Of a stretch of DNA of 43,412 nucleotides, positions 1 to 8,665 are shown one piece after another. A model generated the notes under the pieces. That model saw nothing but the letters and a program-made list of their open reading frames with translations, searched no databases and had not been told where the DNA came from. Origin of the DNA: an uncultured Tenacibaculum sp. (lineage in GTDB: Bacteria; Bacteroidota; Bacteroidia; Flavobacteriales; Flavobacteriaceae); assembly GCA_937922085.1 (NCBI GenBank), contig CAKZVD010000060.1:1-43412 (forward strand). Direction: 5' to 3'. Position numbers and translations under genes: made by a program. The number at the start of each line of letters is the position of its first letter. Positions within the stretch are counted from its first letter, which is position 1.

Positions 1-140
1 ATATTACTTATATCAATACCGTCTAAAATTTGATTCACAATGCGAACTGGATGAACAACAGGGACATAATCATCGTAACTCGCAGGAAATAAGGTGATTT
101 TATTTTGATTGTATTCTTTGAAGATAACAGGGCTTTTCAT
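1..140 (-). CDS. IS1182-family transposase, N-terminal fragment
   Basis: The minus strand from ATG at 140 stays open to the window edge (46 codons). The protein begins MKSPVIFKEYNQNK and contains the stretch HPVRIVNQILDG. This 'F.EYN...L.P.S......HPVR.VN..ID' pattern is the typical N-terminus (DUF772 region) of IS1182-type DDE transposases. Nothing of the catalytic DDE core lies in the window, so whether the element is active cannot be judged. The start is the only ATG ahead of the conserved part. Confidence 0.7.
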   Translation of the reverse strand, partial: MKSPVIFKEYNQNKITLFPASYDDYVPVVHPVRIVNQILDGIDISN

Positions 141-201
141 AATATTAAGTTACGAAAATCCCGAATTTTATACAAAAAAGAAGCTCCCTTTTAAGACAGC
201 C
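1..201 (-). mobile_element. Right end of an IS1182-like insertion sequence (cut by the window edge)
   Basis: The segment holds the 5' end of a transposase gene and about 60 bases of flank ending in GGCTGTCTTAAAAGGGAGC when read on the minus strand from 201 downward. A GGCTGTCT-type terminus directly ahead of an IS1182-like transposase is what the end of such an element usually looks like, so I place the element boundary at about 201. The boundary falls 10 bases from the stop codon of the dnaE fragment. The other end lies outside the window, so the terminal repeat cannot be confirmed. Confidence 0.6.
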
Positions 202-211
202 TTTTTTTATT

Positions 212-775
212 CTAATTCAATTTATAATTAATATGCTGACTTTCTAATGTTGCTAAAAACTCCTTGGTTATTTTAACCTTCATTTTTCTACTAGGCATAT
301 CTAATTCTAATTTTTCTTCTACATCATAAATTACAAATCGTAAACTGTGAGAACCTGAATTTGTAACAAATAAATGTTGTAGATCTTTTATTTTCTCTTC
401 TTTTACTTCCTTTAAGGGTAATTGAATAGTAATTTTCTTACACATTTTATCCATGATATCATGCAGAAGTAAGAACTTTGTAAAACTAACTCTAGGATCT
501 CCTTTTGCTCCTTCTTTATTTGTCCAACCTGGTTTTACCATCGTTTTTACATATAAAAACGAATTAGGGGCTAAAAAATGTTTAAATCTTAAATATTCTT
601 CTCCAAAAATTCTAAACTCAAAACTATCCCTATAATCTTCTATTATAAATGAAGCCCAACCTTTACCTGCTTTAGATATACGATGTTCAACACTTGCTAT
701 TATTCCTCCAAAAGCCATTGCCAACTCTTCATATTTTGCCAAATTTTTAAAATGACTTACAAAACTTTAACTCAT
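212..775 (-). pseudogene. Truncated second copy of the dnaE 3' end
   Basis: This is an open stretch of 176 codons nearly identical to the last 176 codons of the complete dnaE at 8667-13001; I count 8 amino-acid differences. At DNA level 211-760 aligns to 8666-9215 without gaps, with about 22 mismatches by eye. Beyond 760 the copy lacks 11 bases present in dnaE (9216-9226, between two TTAC repeats), which breaks the frame. Recognisable similarity fades by about 775. It encodes only the C-terminal OB-fold region, has no plausible start (the open frame begins at TTG) and has no polymerase domain, so it should be non-functional. It ends with TAG where the intact gene has the same stop. Confidence 0.9.
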
Positions 776-847
776 TAATTTTCTTAATAAACATATAAAA
801 TAGTTTTACGTGTCTCACTAACTTACTAAAAGCATCAGATTAAACAA

Positions 848-867
848 TAAATCTATTTATCGATTTA
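848..867 (-). terminator. Weak hairpin after the polysaccharide operon
   Basis: The minus strand reads TAAATC, an 8-base loop, then GATTTA, followed by a T-rich stretch, 16 bases past the stop of the last operon gene. The stem is only six A/T-rich base pairs, so this is a possible terminator and no more. Confidence 0.25.
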
Positions 868-882
868 ACACGAAATACACAT

Positions 883-1365
883 TTACTCTAAAATAGGTAC
901 ATATTCACCTTCTATTACATCTATTTCATTATTTTTTAAATATAACTCTTCATAATCTCCACCATAATCTGAATTTAATACCACATTCGTTTCAAAACTT
1001 ATATTATTAGTTAATGTGTTTTTTACGTTAGCTATTATTGTAATGTACTGCTTTACTTTACCTGTATTTTTACTACTATTAAAACTTACTTTTATATATC
1101 CTTTTTTTCCTTTACCTACTGCTCTTTCTGTATGCTCTGTTATGGTACAATTACAAGATGTTTGAATCTCAGAAATAACTAATGGATATTCACCTGTATT
1201 TGTATACTGATAAGTCATTTTTAGAGTTTTTCCTTTTAAAACAGGAGAATACTTTCTATGTGCATAATCAAATTTCATTGTAGTTTTTTGCAACCTATTT
1301 ATATCTGTAAATTTTCCACAGGAAACTAAAATGATTAATAATATGGTAATTAAAACTCTTTTCAT
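883..1365 (-). CDS. DUF1573-domain lipoprotein
   Basis: This 160-residue protein has a lipoprotein signal (hydrophobic run ending in LVSC, acylated Cys16). The rest is one DUF1573 domain, an immunoglobulin-like fold common in Bacteroidota envelope proteins: note the 'F.Y.NTGEYPLVISEIQTSCNC' type core around residues 50-75 and the later SFNSSKNTGK stretch. DUF1573 proteins have no agreed activity. The start codon directly abuts the stop of the DUF4838 gene (0 bases between them), so the two are co-translated, and this is the last gene of the five-gene operon. A supporting envelope role in polysaccharide handling is inference from position only. It could equally be cargo carried along with the locus. 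Confidence 0.8.
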   Translation of the reverse strand: MKRVLITILLIILVSCGKFTDINRLQKTTMKFDYAHRKYSPVLKGKTLKMTYQYTNTGEYPLVISEIQTSCNCTITEHTERAVGKGKKGYIKVSFNSSKNTGKVKQYITIIANVKNTLTNNISFETNVVLNSDYGGDYEELYLKNNEIDVIEGEYVPILE

Positions 1366-3096
1366 TTATCGTAATATAATTTCATCACAAGCTATAGCGC
1401 TTTTATGCTTATTTATTCTTCTTTTTATTGTTATAATAATAGTACTATTATTATATGTTTTATTAAATTTAAATAAAACTCTTTTTTTATCCTTTTTAAT
1501 TGTGGTTTTTATTGATTTTTCTAAAGTGTTACTTTTTTTATTATTAATAGTTATAAAAATTTTCTCTGGATAATAAATATGATGCTTAGGATCATTTAAA
1601 AAATTAAATAATAATTCATCTCCTTTTTCAATATCTTTATGCAACTGAAATACTAAATCATCCTTACTTACTATAAACCAATTAACACCATAATCTAAAA
1701 AACCATCTTTAGCATCTATTAATACAGAAGTGTCAGTATACCCTTCATCTAAGGCACTTTGTACTTTTAAATTCTCTACCTTTAATTTATTGTTATATAC
1801 TGGTCTTAAAAGTTTCTTTTGCCATAAAGTAATGTACTCTTTTAATGTAGACTTACTTTCATTAAGATAAAGTACATTTGTTTCTACTGACAATTTTTTT
1901 AAATAAGATAACATTTTAAAAACATCTTTTTTAGTGCTTTTTTCTATAGAATCCACCCCTTTAACTCTAATTAATTCTAGCTTTATAAAAATAGTTGAAA
2001 GCAATAATTTCTTAACATTATTTGATGGTTGTTTTAAAAGTTTTACTTCGCTTAATAGTTTATTATAAAATGGTAAAAAAACATTATGTTTTAAATATTT
2101 CCCTTCTGCTTTTTTTATATTACTATAAATTCCTTGATGCTTTTTTGATGTCCTAAATTCTCTTTCAATATTCAAATAATAGGTAATTAATAAATCTGCA
2201 ATTTTTTCTGGGTATTTCTTTTTAAAAAAACATTCTATTTCTTGTTCTAAATTAATAGACACATCTACTAAAAGTTTAGATAAAATAGTACTTTTTAACT
2301 CTTGAAAAACAGCATACACTTCACTACCATTAAAAAAAACTCCTTGAATATTTATTGATTTAAAAAAGATTAAATTTTTTTGAATAGTAGATAAAACAGG
2401 GTAGAAATCATGATAATTATCAAAATTCAAAGCATAATCCCAAATAATTATTCGGTTTACTTTTGCTTTCCACTGCAACAATTCTCTTTTTAATTTTTTA
2501 AATTTCTTTTGTTCTTCATAAGTAACCCCTTTTTGATAGTCTATAGTACTAAATAAAACACCTACATTCTCTTCTAATTCAAAGTTTGGTACTTCTTTTA
2601 CTGGCGAATATACTAATGTGTAAAAATTTGAATTGGGTTTCTTACTTGCTAATTCATTTAACATCGTAAATACAGCTGGGCTCGATTTTTTATAAGTATT
2701 TCCAACTTTTTTACATTTTGAGCATTGACAAGAAAGAGAATTGTCATTAGGAGCTATTACAAAATTTTGTTTATCAGAAGCCTCTACTTTTTCAAGAATT
2801 AAATCTTCGAGTTCAACACTAGAAAAACAAAGCTGTTTCTCATTCCTAACCCCATCTATTAAAGCATATACTTTATTCGTATGTTCTATACTTTTTTTTA
2901 GGAGTTTAGGTAAATTATGCCCCCATATACCCCATTCATCATCTAATCTATTTGTATTTTCTTTCAAAGAAAACTCTGGTGTATTTATTTCTAAAAAATA
3001 AGGCTCTCTATATGTAAAATCAACCTCTTGGGTATATATTTGAAAACACATCAATAGAAAAATTACATGTATGAATTTTGTTTTTTTATACACCAT
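1366..3096 (-). CDS. DUF4838-domain secreted protein, glycoside-hydrolase-like
   Basis: The protein has 576 residues and an N-terminal signal (hydrophobic stretch VIFLLMCFQIYT). Residues about 115-275 match DUF4838: a C.C..C cluster (SCQCSKCKK), then 'NSNFYTLVYSP' and the WDYALNFDNYHDFYPVL segment followed by 'GVFFNGSEV'. Family members look like TIM-barrel glycoside hydrolases or carbohydrate-binding proteins, but their substrates are largely unknown. The C-terminal ~150 residues (VLIDAKDGFLDYGVNWF onward) look like a beta-rich domain. It lies 7 bases after the TPR-YaiO gene inside the operon, where PNAG and cellulose loci carry a polysaccharide hydrolase or deacetylase. I infer a periplasmic or surface enzyme that trims the exported polymer. 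Catalytic residues cannot be assigned by eye. Confidence 0.7.
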   Translation of the reverse strand: MVYKKTKFIHVIFLLMCFQIYTQEVDFTYREPYFLEINTPEFSLKENTNRLDDEWGIWGHNLPKLLKKSIEHTNKVYALIDGVRNEKQLCFSSVELEDLILEKVEASDKQNFVIAPNDNSLSCQCSKCKKVGNTYKKSSPAVFTMLNELASKKPNSNFYTLVYSPVKEVPNFELEENVGVLFSTIDYQKGVTYEEQKKFKKLKRELLQWKAKVNRIIIWDYALNFDNYHDFYPVLSTIQKNLIFFKSINIQGVFFNGSEVYAVFQELKSTILSKLLVDVSINLEQEIECFFKKKYPEKIADLLITYYLNIEREFRTSKKHQGIYSNIKKAEGKYLKHNVFLPFYNKLLSEVKLLKQPSNNVKKLLLSTIFIKLELIRVKGVDSIEKSTKKDVFKMLSYLKKLSVETNVLYLNESKSTLKEYITLWQKKLLRPVYNNKLKVENLKVQSALDEGYTDTSVLIDAKDGFLDYGVNWFIVSKDDLVFQLHKDIEKGDELLFNFLNDPKHHIYYPEKIFITINNKKSNTLEKSIKTTIKKDKKRVLFKFNKTYNNSTIIITIKRRINKHKSAIACDEIILR

Positions 3097-3103
3097 AATT
3101 TCA

Positions 3104-5944
3104 TTAAAACTTTGTTTTTAAAACAAAAAGTATGCTTGTTTGATCTTGAAATTTACCATCTGTAACCTCAAAAGCATATTTATTTAAATGCAAACCTATA
3201 ACCATTTTTTCATTAATTTGCTTAAAATAGCCTCCGCCATACATAGAATTCACCAAACTGTAAAAAGTATTATTTTGAAAATCTAAATTTTCATCAAAAG
3301 GAGTTGTTCCTGTTGATGCCATTAGCGATACATAATCTGTTTCATTTACAAAATATCTAGACTGTAATACTATGTTATTTTGTAATTTTCCTGTAGTATC
3401 TGACAATACAAACAACTTTGCATTTAACCAAAAATCATCAATCACTTTCGATAACCCAATAATTCCTGTTATTATTTTTCTTTCTTCTTTAAAAAAGTTG
3501 TAACGTCCTCCAACTTCTAATTCATAATCATTTTTAAAACTCTTAAAAATAGAAACTCCTAATCTATGATTTGGAAAAATTTTATTACTTATTGCGTAGT
3601 TAAATTTACCATATATGGTTTTTGAAAATGTATGAAACCAACCTACATTTAATTGTAATGCCATTGCTTCATTTCTTGAGACATTATTTAACTCCGCAAA
3701 AAAACTATTTTTTATTCCAAATCTTGTATAACGTAATGATCCCACATCTGATTTTAAACTCTCTAAATCTGATGTATTTGTTGTGTAACTAAAATCTAGT
3801 TGATTTTTGAGTGATTTAAATTTTAGTTTCTTTAATTTATTACTCCATATTGAGTGTTCTTTTAAGCTGGGATTATGTTGCTTTAAGTAAAAGAAAGCTG
3901 AATCATATTTTTTTAATTGCTCATAAGCTAATCCTTTTTTATAAGGTAACTTATCGTTTCCTTTATTTACAACTTGTAAACTATCTATTAATTTTATTAA
4001 CTTTTTAGGTTCTTTTTTTTGTAAATATAAATTAGACAAACTGTTTATCGCTGGGTTCTTTTTATCTCCTTTTGCTACTGAAGCCATATAAAATTTTATA
4101 GCCGTAACTATATCTCCTTCTTTTTCAAGGCTTTTCCCTTTTAAATACAATACCTCTGCTAATGAGTTTCTTATTTCATTATCATACTGATATTTTTTAT
4201 GTAAAAAAGTTAACAACGCTATCGATTTATCATATTTTTTACTTTTTGTGTATACATAGGCTAGTTTCAACAATACATTTTTATCTTCCGTTTTTGTTTC
4301 TTTTGCTATTTCTGCAAATGCAATTGCTCTTTCATAATCTTTAATTGCTAGTGCTGCATTAATTGCATGATTGTATAATACGGGAGTAGATCTTAAAGAA
4401 ATAATCTCTGATATTACCTCCAAAGCTTTATCATATTGTTTATTTCTCATTAAAAATGTAATGTATGATTCAGAAATTGAAGTAAACAGATTTTTATACT
4501 GAATTGATTCTGGTTCTTTTTCGTACAACATTTTTGAAATAGCTAATGCTTTTTCATATTCGCCCTTTTTTTCATACAAACTGGCTTTTTTAAAATAATA
4601 AACATCTTTTTGTTGTGGGTCAATAGCAACTAAACGATCAACTATAACCAAAGCTTTATCATAATCTTTTTGAAGATCATAGATAGTAGACATATTGTAT
4701 AATGCCAAATTTTTATAGTCTGGTGTCTCTTTTAAATACACAAACTCTTTTAAAGCTGTCGGAAATTGCTTCATAAGCAATGCCGTTTTACCTCTTTCAT
4801 AAGACAATCGATCGTATTTTTCTTTAAAATCTGAATAATTAGGATATAACTGATGAAGCTTGTCTAATAGTTTTTCATAATTTACTTTATCATTCGATTT
4901 ATCGTATAAGTGAAGTTGTAAAGCTAATAGATCTTTGTCTTTATAATCCTTTTTTAATCCTTTTTTTATATAAAAAATAGCCTCTGAATAATAACTTCTA
5001 CTAATAGCTAAACTTATTAATTTAATTAGCTTTCCTTTACTTTTAGTTACTTCATATTCTCTTTTATGTAACTCATAAATATCTCTATTTTTATAAAGTA
5101 ATTTTGCCTCTCGAAGTAAATATTTATAAATGGTTAATAACTCTTTATCTACTGTTTTATCTTCTAAGTATATTAAAGCTTCATCATATCTTTTAAGACG
5201 CTCTAATACGCCTACTTTTTTTTTAATAAAAACTTTATCCTTTGGGTAAATACCTAGTGCTTTATTAACATATTTTAACGCCCCTATATCGTTGGCTTCC
5301 TCTAATTCGCTTTTTATTAATAATAAATAAACATCTCTATCTTTAGGGTTTTCTTTTAATCTTTTTTTTAAAATTATATTCGTTTCTCCAGATTTGGTTT
5401 TGTTTACAAATTCATTTCCTTTTTTAAAATATATAGCATTATATGTATTGTTTATTTTTTCATCTTTTGGAAAAATATTTTTGAGCCTTTTTATAAGTTT
5501 AAAAGCCTCTATATCATTCCCCATATCATTGTATATATTAATCTTTTTTAACCATAATTTTTTATCATAAGGTACCTCTTCTAGAAGTTCATTAATATAA
5601 CAAACTGCTGAAGAATATCTTTTAGATTCATATTCGGTATTAATTAAATATTTTAAGGCTACAGAATTTTTATCCTTATAATCAACCACTCTTCTTAATA
5701 AATAACGAGCACTATCTAATTTCCCTAACTCTAAATAACTTTTTCCTAAGTATTCTGTTAAATTTAAGTTATCTGAATTCAATTTTAATCCTTTTAAACA
5801 TAAATCAGCAGCTTTTCTAAATTCATTTTTCTTTCCAGATTCTTTTGCTTCTTTTAAAAAGAGTTCTTCACTTTTAGTTTGTGAAAACAAGTTAAAAATG
5901 CCCCCCAAAAAAAGGAGTATAAAAATTATTTTTTCTTTTATCAT
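3104..5944 (-). CDS. TPR protein with C-terminal YaiO-like outer-membrane beta-barrel
   Basis: The protein has 946 residues. A signal peptide (IIFILLFLGGIFNLFSQ) is followed by many tetratricopeptide repeats from about residue 25 to 690, recognisable by repeated A/L-Y-A helix pairs such as 'YDKALVIVDRLVAIDPQQKDV' (split here at residues near 435). The last ~230 residues are beta-strand rich with aromatic alternation and end in Phe (VLKTKF), as outer-membrane barrels do. They match the YaiO-type barrel by eye (RYTRFGIKNS, GVSIFKSFKNDYELEVG). The TPR-plus-barrel plan is that of PgaA and BcsC, which guide polymer through the periplasm and across the outer membrane. E. coli yaiO sits beside a GT2 gene (yaiP), as here. 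It starts 12 bases after the synthase gene. Confidence 0.8.
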   Translation of the reverse strand: MIKEKIIFILLFLGGIFNLFSQTKSEELFLKEAKESGKKNEFRKAADLCLKGLKLNSDNLNLTEYLGKSYLELGKLDSARYLLRRVVDYKDKNSVALKYLINTEYESKRYSSAVCYINELLEEVPYDKKLWLKKINIYNDMGNDIEAFKLIKRLKNIFPKDEKINNTYNAIYFKKGNEFVNKTKSGETNIILKKRLKENPKDRDVYLLLIKSELEEANDIGALKYVNKALGIYPKDKVFIKKKVGVLERLKRYDEALIYLEDKTVDKELLTIYKYLLREAKLLYKNRDIYELHKREYEVTKSKGKLIKLISLAISRSYYSEAIFYIKKGLKKDYKDKDLLALQLHLYDKSNDKVNYEKLLDKLHQLYPNYSDFKEKYDRLSYERGKTALLMKQFPTALKEFVYLKETPDYKNLALYNMSTIYDLQKDYDKALVIVDRLVAIDPQQKDVYYFKKASLYEKKGEYEKALAISKMLYEKEPESIQYKNLFTSISESYITFLMRNKQYDKALEVISEIISLRSTPVLYNHAINAALAIKDYERAIAFAEIAKETKTEDKNVLLKLAYVYTKSKKYDKSIALLTFLHKKYQYDNEIRNSLAEVLYLKGKSLEKEGDIVTAIKFYMASVAKGDKKNPAINSLSNLYLQKKEPKKLIKLIDSLQVVNKGNDKLPYKKGLAYEQLKKYDSAFFYLKQHNPSLKEHSIWSNKLKKLKFKSLKNQLDFSYTTNTSDLESLKSDVGSLRYTRFGIKNSFFAELNNVSRNEAMALQLNVGWFHTFSKTIYGKFNYAISNKIFPNHRLGVSIFKSFKNDYELEVGGRYNFFKEERKIITGIIGLSKVIDDFWLNAKLFVLSDTTGKLQNNIVLQSRYFVNETDYVSLMASTGTTPFDENLDFQNNTFYSLVNSMYGGGYFKQINEKMVIGLHLNKYAFEVTDGKFQDQTSILFVLKTKF

Positions 5945-5956
5945 TATCAGTAAATA

Positions 5957-7354
5957 TTAATTAAGACCAGCTCTTGTCATGCTTCCCCAGTTAAGCTCCT
6001 TTCCTCTCAAAAAGGTGATATATCCTTTTAAACCATAAAAAACGATTAATGGATGGTAAATAAAAGGCTCTAAAATAGCTGCTATTATTAATTTAAATAT
6101 GTCTTTATAAGAATCGTAGTAAGGATGTACAACATTGTCTAATATTATGATTAACAATGAAATTAAAATTGCAAAGGAATATGAAAACAAAAACACAACT
6201 CCTGCCATTGCCCAATTAATTTGTCCAAACAGCATTAAAATTATTAAAACAAACAACCCTAATGCTTCTATAATTGGCGCCAAAAACTCAAATAAAAAAG
6301 CATATGGATACACTATCAATCCCATTAACTTATACTTAGGATTAAATAATATTTTTCTGTGATCTGTAAATAATTGTATTAACCCAGATGACCATCGTGT
6401 TCTTTGTGTACCTAACACCTTTCTATCTGGAGGACCTTCTGTCCAACAACATGAAAGCGGAATATAATCTACCACATTTTCTTTTCCATTATCAAACATG
6501 TGCTTTCTCATTCTTGTTACCATATCCATATCCTCTGCATGAGATTTACCATCATAACCTCCAGCTTTAATAGCTATTTCTTTATCGAACATCCCTAATC
6601 CACCAGAAACATTAGGAACACAATTAATTAAACTCCATCCAAATTTACTTAACAGATAAGCACGCATGTATTCCAACTCTTGAAATCTTGGAATTAACGC
6701 TTTGGGTACTTTTACTTTTTTTAATCTTCCTCCCTCTAATTCACAACTATTCACCATCCTTAATGTAGCTCCAACTGCCACTACTTTTTTTCCTTTTTTA
6801 AGAAAAGGAACAATCATTTTAGTTAAAGTATTCTCTTGTAAAATACAATCTACATCAGTACATAAAAAATACGGAAATACAGAAGCATTTATACCTGCAT
6901 TAGAAGCATCCGCTTTTGTTCCTCCATTTTCTTTATCTACAATCGTTAGTATATCATATTTAGGATTTTTAGATTTAAAAATTCTTTTAAATGGTTTAGT
7001 TTTAATTTTCTCTACATAATTAAAAGGAACTTCTACTAATTCAAATTCTTTAATTAGTTTCTCTAGAGTCTTGTCTTTACTACCATCATTTACAATTACT
7101 ACCTCAAACAAGGGGTATTTTAATGTTAAAAGAGAATGAACATTTGCTATTACAGTCTTTTCTTCATTATATGCTGGCGCTATTACAGAAATACCTGGTA
7201 TATAAGCCGAATTGTTTAATGTTAAATCTTCTGTTTCCGAACTATAACTCTTGTATCTAACAATATTGATTATAGATAAAACTGCTAAGAGGATGTAACT
7301 AGAAATAAGTAGAAAACTGTAAAGAAGTATAAAGCCTTCAAAAACACTAAGCAT
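5957..7354 (-). CDS. Processive GT2 glycosyltransferase (chitin/PNAG/hyaluronan-synthase type)
   Basis: The protein has 465 residues. Transmembrane helix 1 (about 8-32) is followed by a cytoplasmic GT2 domain carrying all expected motifs: VNDGS at 88-92, the metal-binding DxD in TDVDC at 166-170, the general base in AEDMD at 273-277, and QRTRW at 317-321, the Q..RW motif of processive membrane synthases. Hydrophobic segments at roughly 345-380, 385-415 and near the C-terminus would form the secretion channel. Such enzymes elongate a beta-linked polymer from UDP-sugars while extruding it through the inner membrane. The sugar cannot be read from the sequence. No PilZ domain is present. The start ATG overlaps the end of the HEAT gene by 8 bases, which points to translational coupling. 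Confidence 0.85.
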   Translation of the reverse strand: MLSVFEGFILLYSFLLISSYILLAVLSIINIVRYKSYSSETEDLTLNNSAYIPGISVIAPAYNEEKTVIANVHSLLTLKYPLFEVVIVNDGSKDKTLEKLIKEFELVEVPFNYVEKIKTKPFKRIFKSKNPKYDILTIVDKENGGTKADASNAGINASVFPYFLCTDVDCILQENTLTKMIVPFLKKGKKVVAVGATLRMVNSCELEGGRLKKVKVPKALIPRFQELEYMRAYLLSKFGWSLINCVPNVSGGLGMFDKEIAIKAGGYDGKSHAEDMDMVTRMRKHMFDNGKENVVDYIPLSCCWTEGPPDRKVLGTQRTRWSSGLIQLFTDHRKILFNPKYKLMGLIVYPYAFLFEFLAPIIEALGLFVLIILMLFGQINWAMAGVVFLFSYSFAILISLLIIILDNVVHPYYDSYKDIFKLIIAAILEPFIYHPLIVFYGLKGYITFLRGKELNWGSMTRAGLN

Positions 7355-7946
7355 ATTCTTTAAATTTAATCAGGGGAGTTTCTACGTGTTTTAAAACAGA
7401 TAATTTGGAATCTTTAGCATCTTTTTTCAGTTTTTTAAATAAATCTCTCCCTTCACCATTATATGAATATATTGTGTTTATAACACTAGTTTCAATTTCA
7501 TTCTCATGAGTTTCATTAAACAATTCTTCAAGAAAATTAAGTGAATCTCCTGAATTTAATTTTTTAATTGATTTTATAATTGCCTTTTGACACTGAAATG
7601 TTTCATTTTTATACCTTCCTCTTAAAATATATTCTACCTCTTTCAACATTAAATCTCCTGATGCTTCTATAGCTGCTACACGAATATCTTCATTCTCATC
7701 TGTTATTTTTTCTATTATAAGTCCACTGTTTTCAATTTGATTAAAATACCCTATTCCTTTTATTAAAAAACTTATAACTGATTTATTGCTACAATTTAAA
7801 ACCCATGTATGTAAACTTTGTAATTCACCTTTTCCTTTTAGCTTTTCAAATGATCTCATTAACTCAATTAAATCCCATTGAGTTATTTCGTTTTCTATAG
7901 CGCTTAAAAAATCATGAGATTTTTCTCCATGAAACAATAAGTACAA
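7347..7946 (-). CDS. HEAT-repeat protein, C-terminal part of a gene split by an in-frame TGA
   Basis: This open stretch of 199 codons encodes alpha-helical HEAT-like repeats (for example ENEDIRVAAIEASGDLM and KAIIKSIKKLN). The listed start is a TTG inside 'KLLYLLF' with no ribosome-binding site. The same frame runs upstream without another stop to a TGA at 7995-7997, whose other side is the end of the next ORF. Read through, the product would be about 380 residues: membrane anchor, then HEAT repeats. That architecture is familiar ahead of GT2 synthases in Bacteroidota, so I treat the two ORFs as one damaged or recoded gene. A HEAT protein here may scaffold the synthase complex (inference). 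Confidence 0.65.
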   Translation of the reverse strand: MYLLFHGEKSHDFLSAIENEITQWDLIELMRSFEKLKGKGELQSLHTWVLNCSNKSVISFLIKGIGYFNQIENSGLIIEKITDENEDIRVAAIEASGDLMLKEVEYILRGRYKNETFQCQKAIIKSIKKLNSGDSLNFLEELFNETHENEIETSVINTIYSYNGEGRDLFKKLKKDAKDSKLSVLKHVETPLIKFKEYA

Positions 7947-7994
7947 TAATTTTGCTCTTTTACTTATTTCTTTGTTTTTACTTTCTGTTAAGGG

Positions 7995-8492
7995 TCAAAT
8001 ATTAAAATTTTTAGATGATATTTCTAACTCTTTTAAAATATTTATAACTTTATAAGTTTGTCTAGGACTTAAACCTGACGTTTTTTTATTTAAAAACTTA
8101 CCAAAAGATAATACAGAAAAAATTCTATTTATATTCTCTTCAACATAATTATGCTTTTCTTTTAATTTTAACATTACTTCAATACTCGTTTTGTAATTCA
8201 ATGAGGTTCTTTTTTTTATTAACTCATGATATTTTCTTACAATAAAATCATCTGAGTATTTATTACTATTTTTAAGAACTTCATCAAAAAAAACTTCTAA
8301 CTTAGGTGATACATTTCTTATTTTGTTGTTAAGAAGATTACTTCTCAATAACAAAAAACCCAATAACATCAATAAAAAAGTGAAAATTATAAAATTACTT
8401 ACAACTAAAAGAAATGCTATAAAAATTTCTAAAGGGAAAGTTTCAGACATATAATATACCCCCACAATAAATTCCCAAAATTCATTTATCAT
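7995..8492 (-). CDS. Membrane-anchored N-terminal part of the split HEAT-repeat protein
   Basis: The ORF has 165 residues. After a short N-terminus, a strong hydrophobic stretch at about 22-50 (FLLVVSNFIIFTFLLMLLGF) forms a membrane anchor, followed by helical, Lys-rich sequence ending SSKNFNI at a TGA. The codons after the TGA stay in the same frame and lead into the HEAT repeats at 7946, with only 16 codons between the stop and that ORF. This is the promoter-proximal gene of the operon, starting at an ATG with 174 bases to dnaE. If the stop is real, only this anchor is made unless ribosomes read through or restart. Confidence 0.65.
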   Translation of the reverse strand: MINEFWEFIVGVYYMSETFPLEIFIAFLLVVSNFIIFTFLLMLLGFLLLRSNLLNNKIRNVSPKLEVFFDEVLKNSNKYSDDFIVRKYHELIKKRTSLNYKTSIEVMLKLKEKHNYVEENINRIFSVLSFGKFLNKKTSGLSPRQTYKVINILKELEISSKNFNI

Positions 8493-8602
8493 ATTAAATT
8501 AATTATGTTAAAAACTAATTATTTAAAATAATTTAAATAATGTTTTTGGGGGAAATATCTTAAAAAACGACAACTCGTCATTTTTATTTCATATGGTCTG
8601 AA

Positions 8603-8610
8603 CAAAATTA
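8603..8610 (-). promoter_or_regulatory. Candidate -7 box for the polysaccharide operon
   Basis: On the minus strand this reads TAATTTTG, an exact match to the flavobacterial TAnnTTTG -7 element, about 110 bases ahead of the first operon ATG and after the dnaE stop. No convincing TTG box lies at the usual distance upstream, so the call is moderate. Confidence 0.4.
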
Positions 8611-8665
8611 TACATTTTTACCTTTACATCTAAACTTAAAGACTTTTTTTAAAACAATAATCACA

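Noticed and set aside
212..742. An independent small gene of 176 codons
   Set aside because: It aligns over its whole length with the dnaE C-terminus, begins with a chance TTG and lacks its own initiation signals.
1331..1573. Plus-strand ORF of 80 codons over the DUF4838/DUF1573 junction
   Set aside because: It is the shadow of T-rich minus-strand coding sequence, gives a low-complexity Leu/Ile/Phe product and lacks a promoter.
8561..8590. dnaE terminator hairpin around GACGAGTTGTC
   Set aside because: The stem is only three base pairs plus A/T flanks; it is too weak to list as a terminator.
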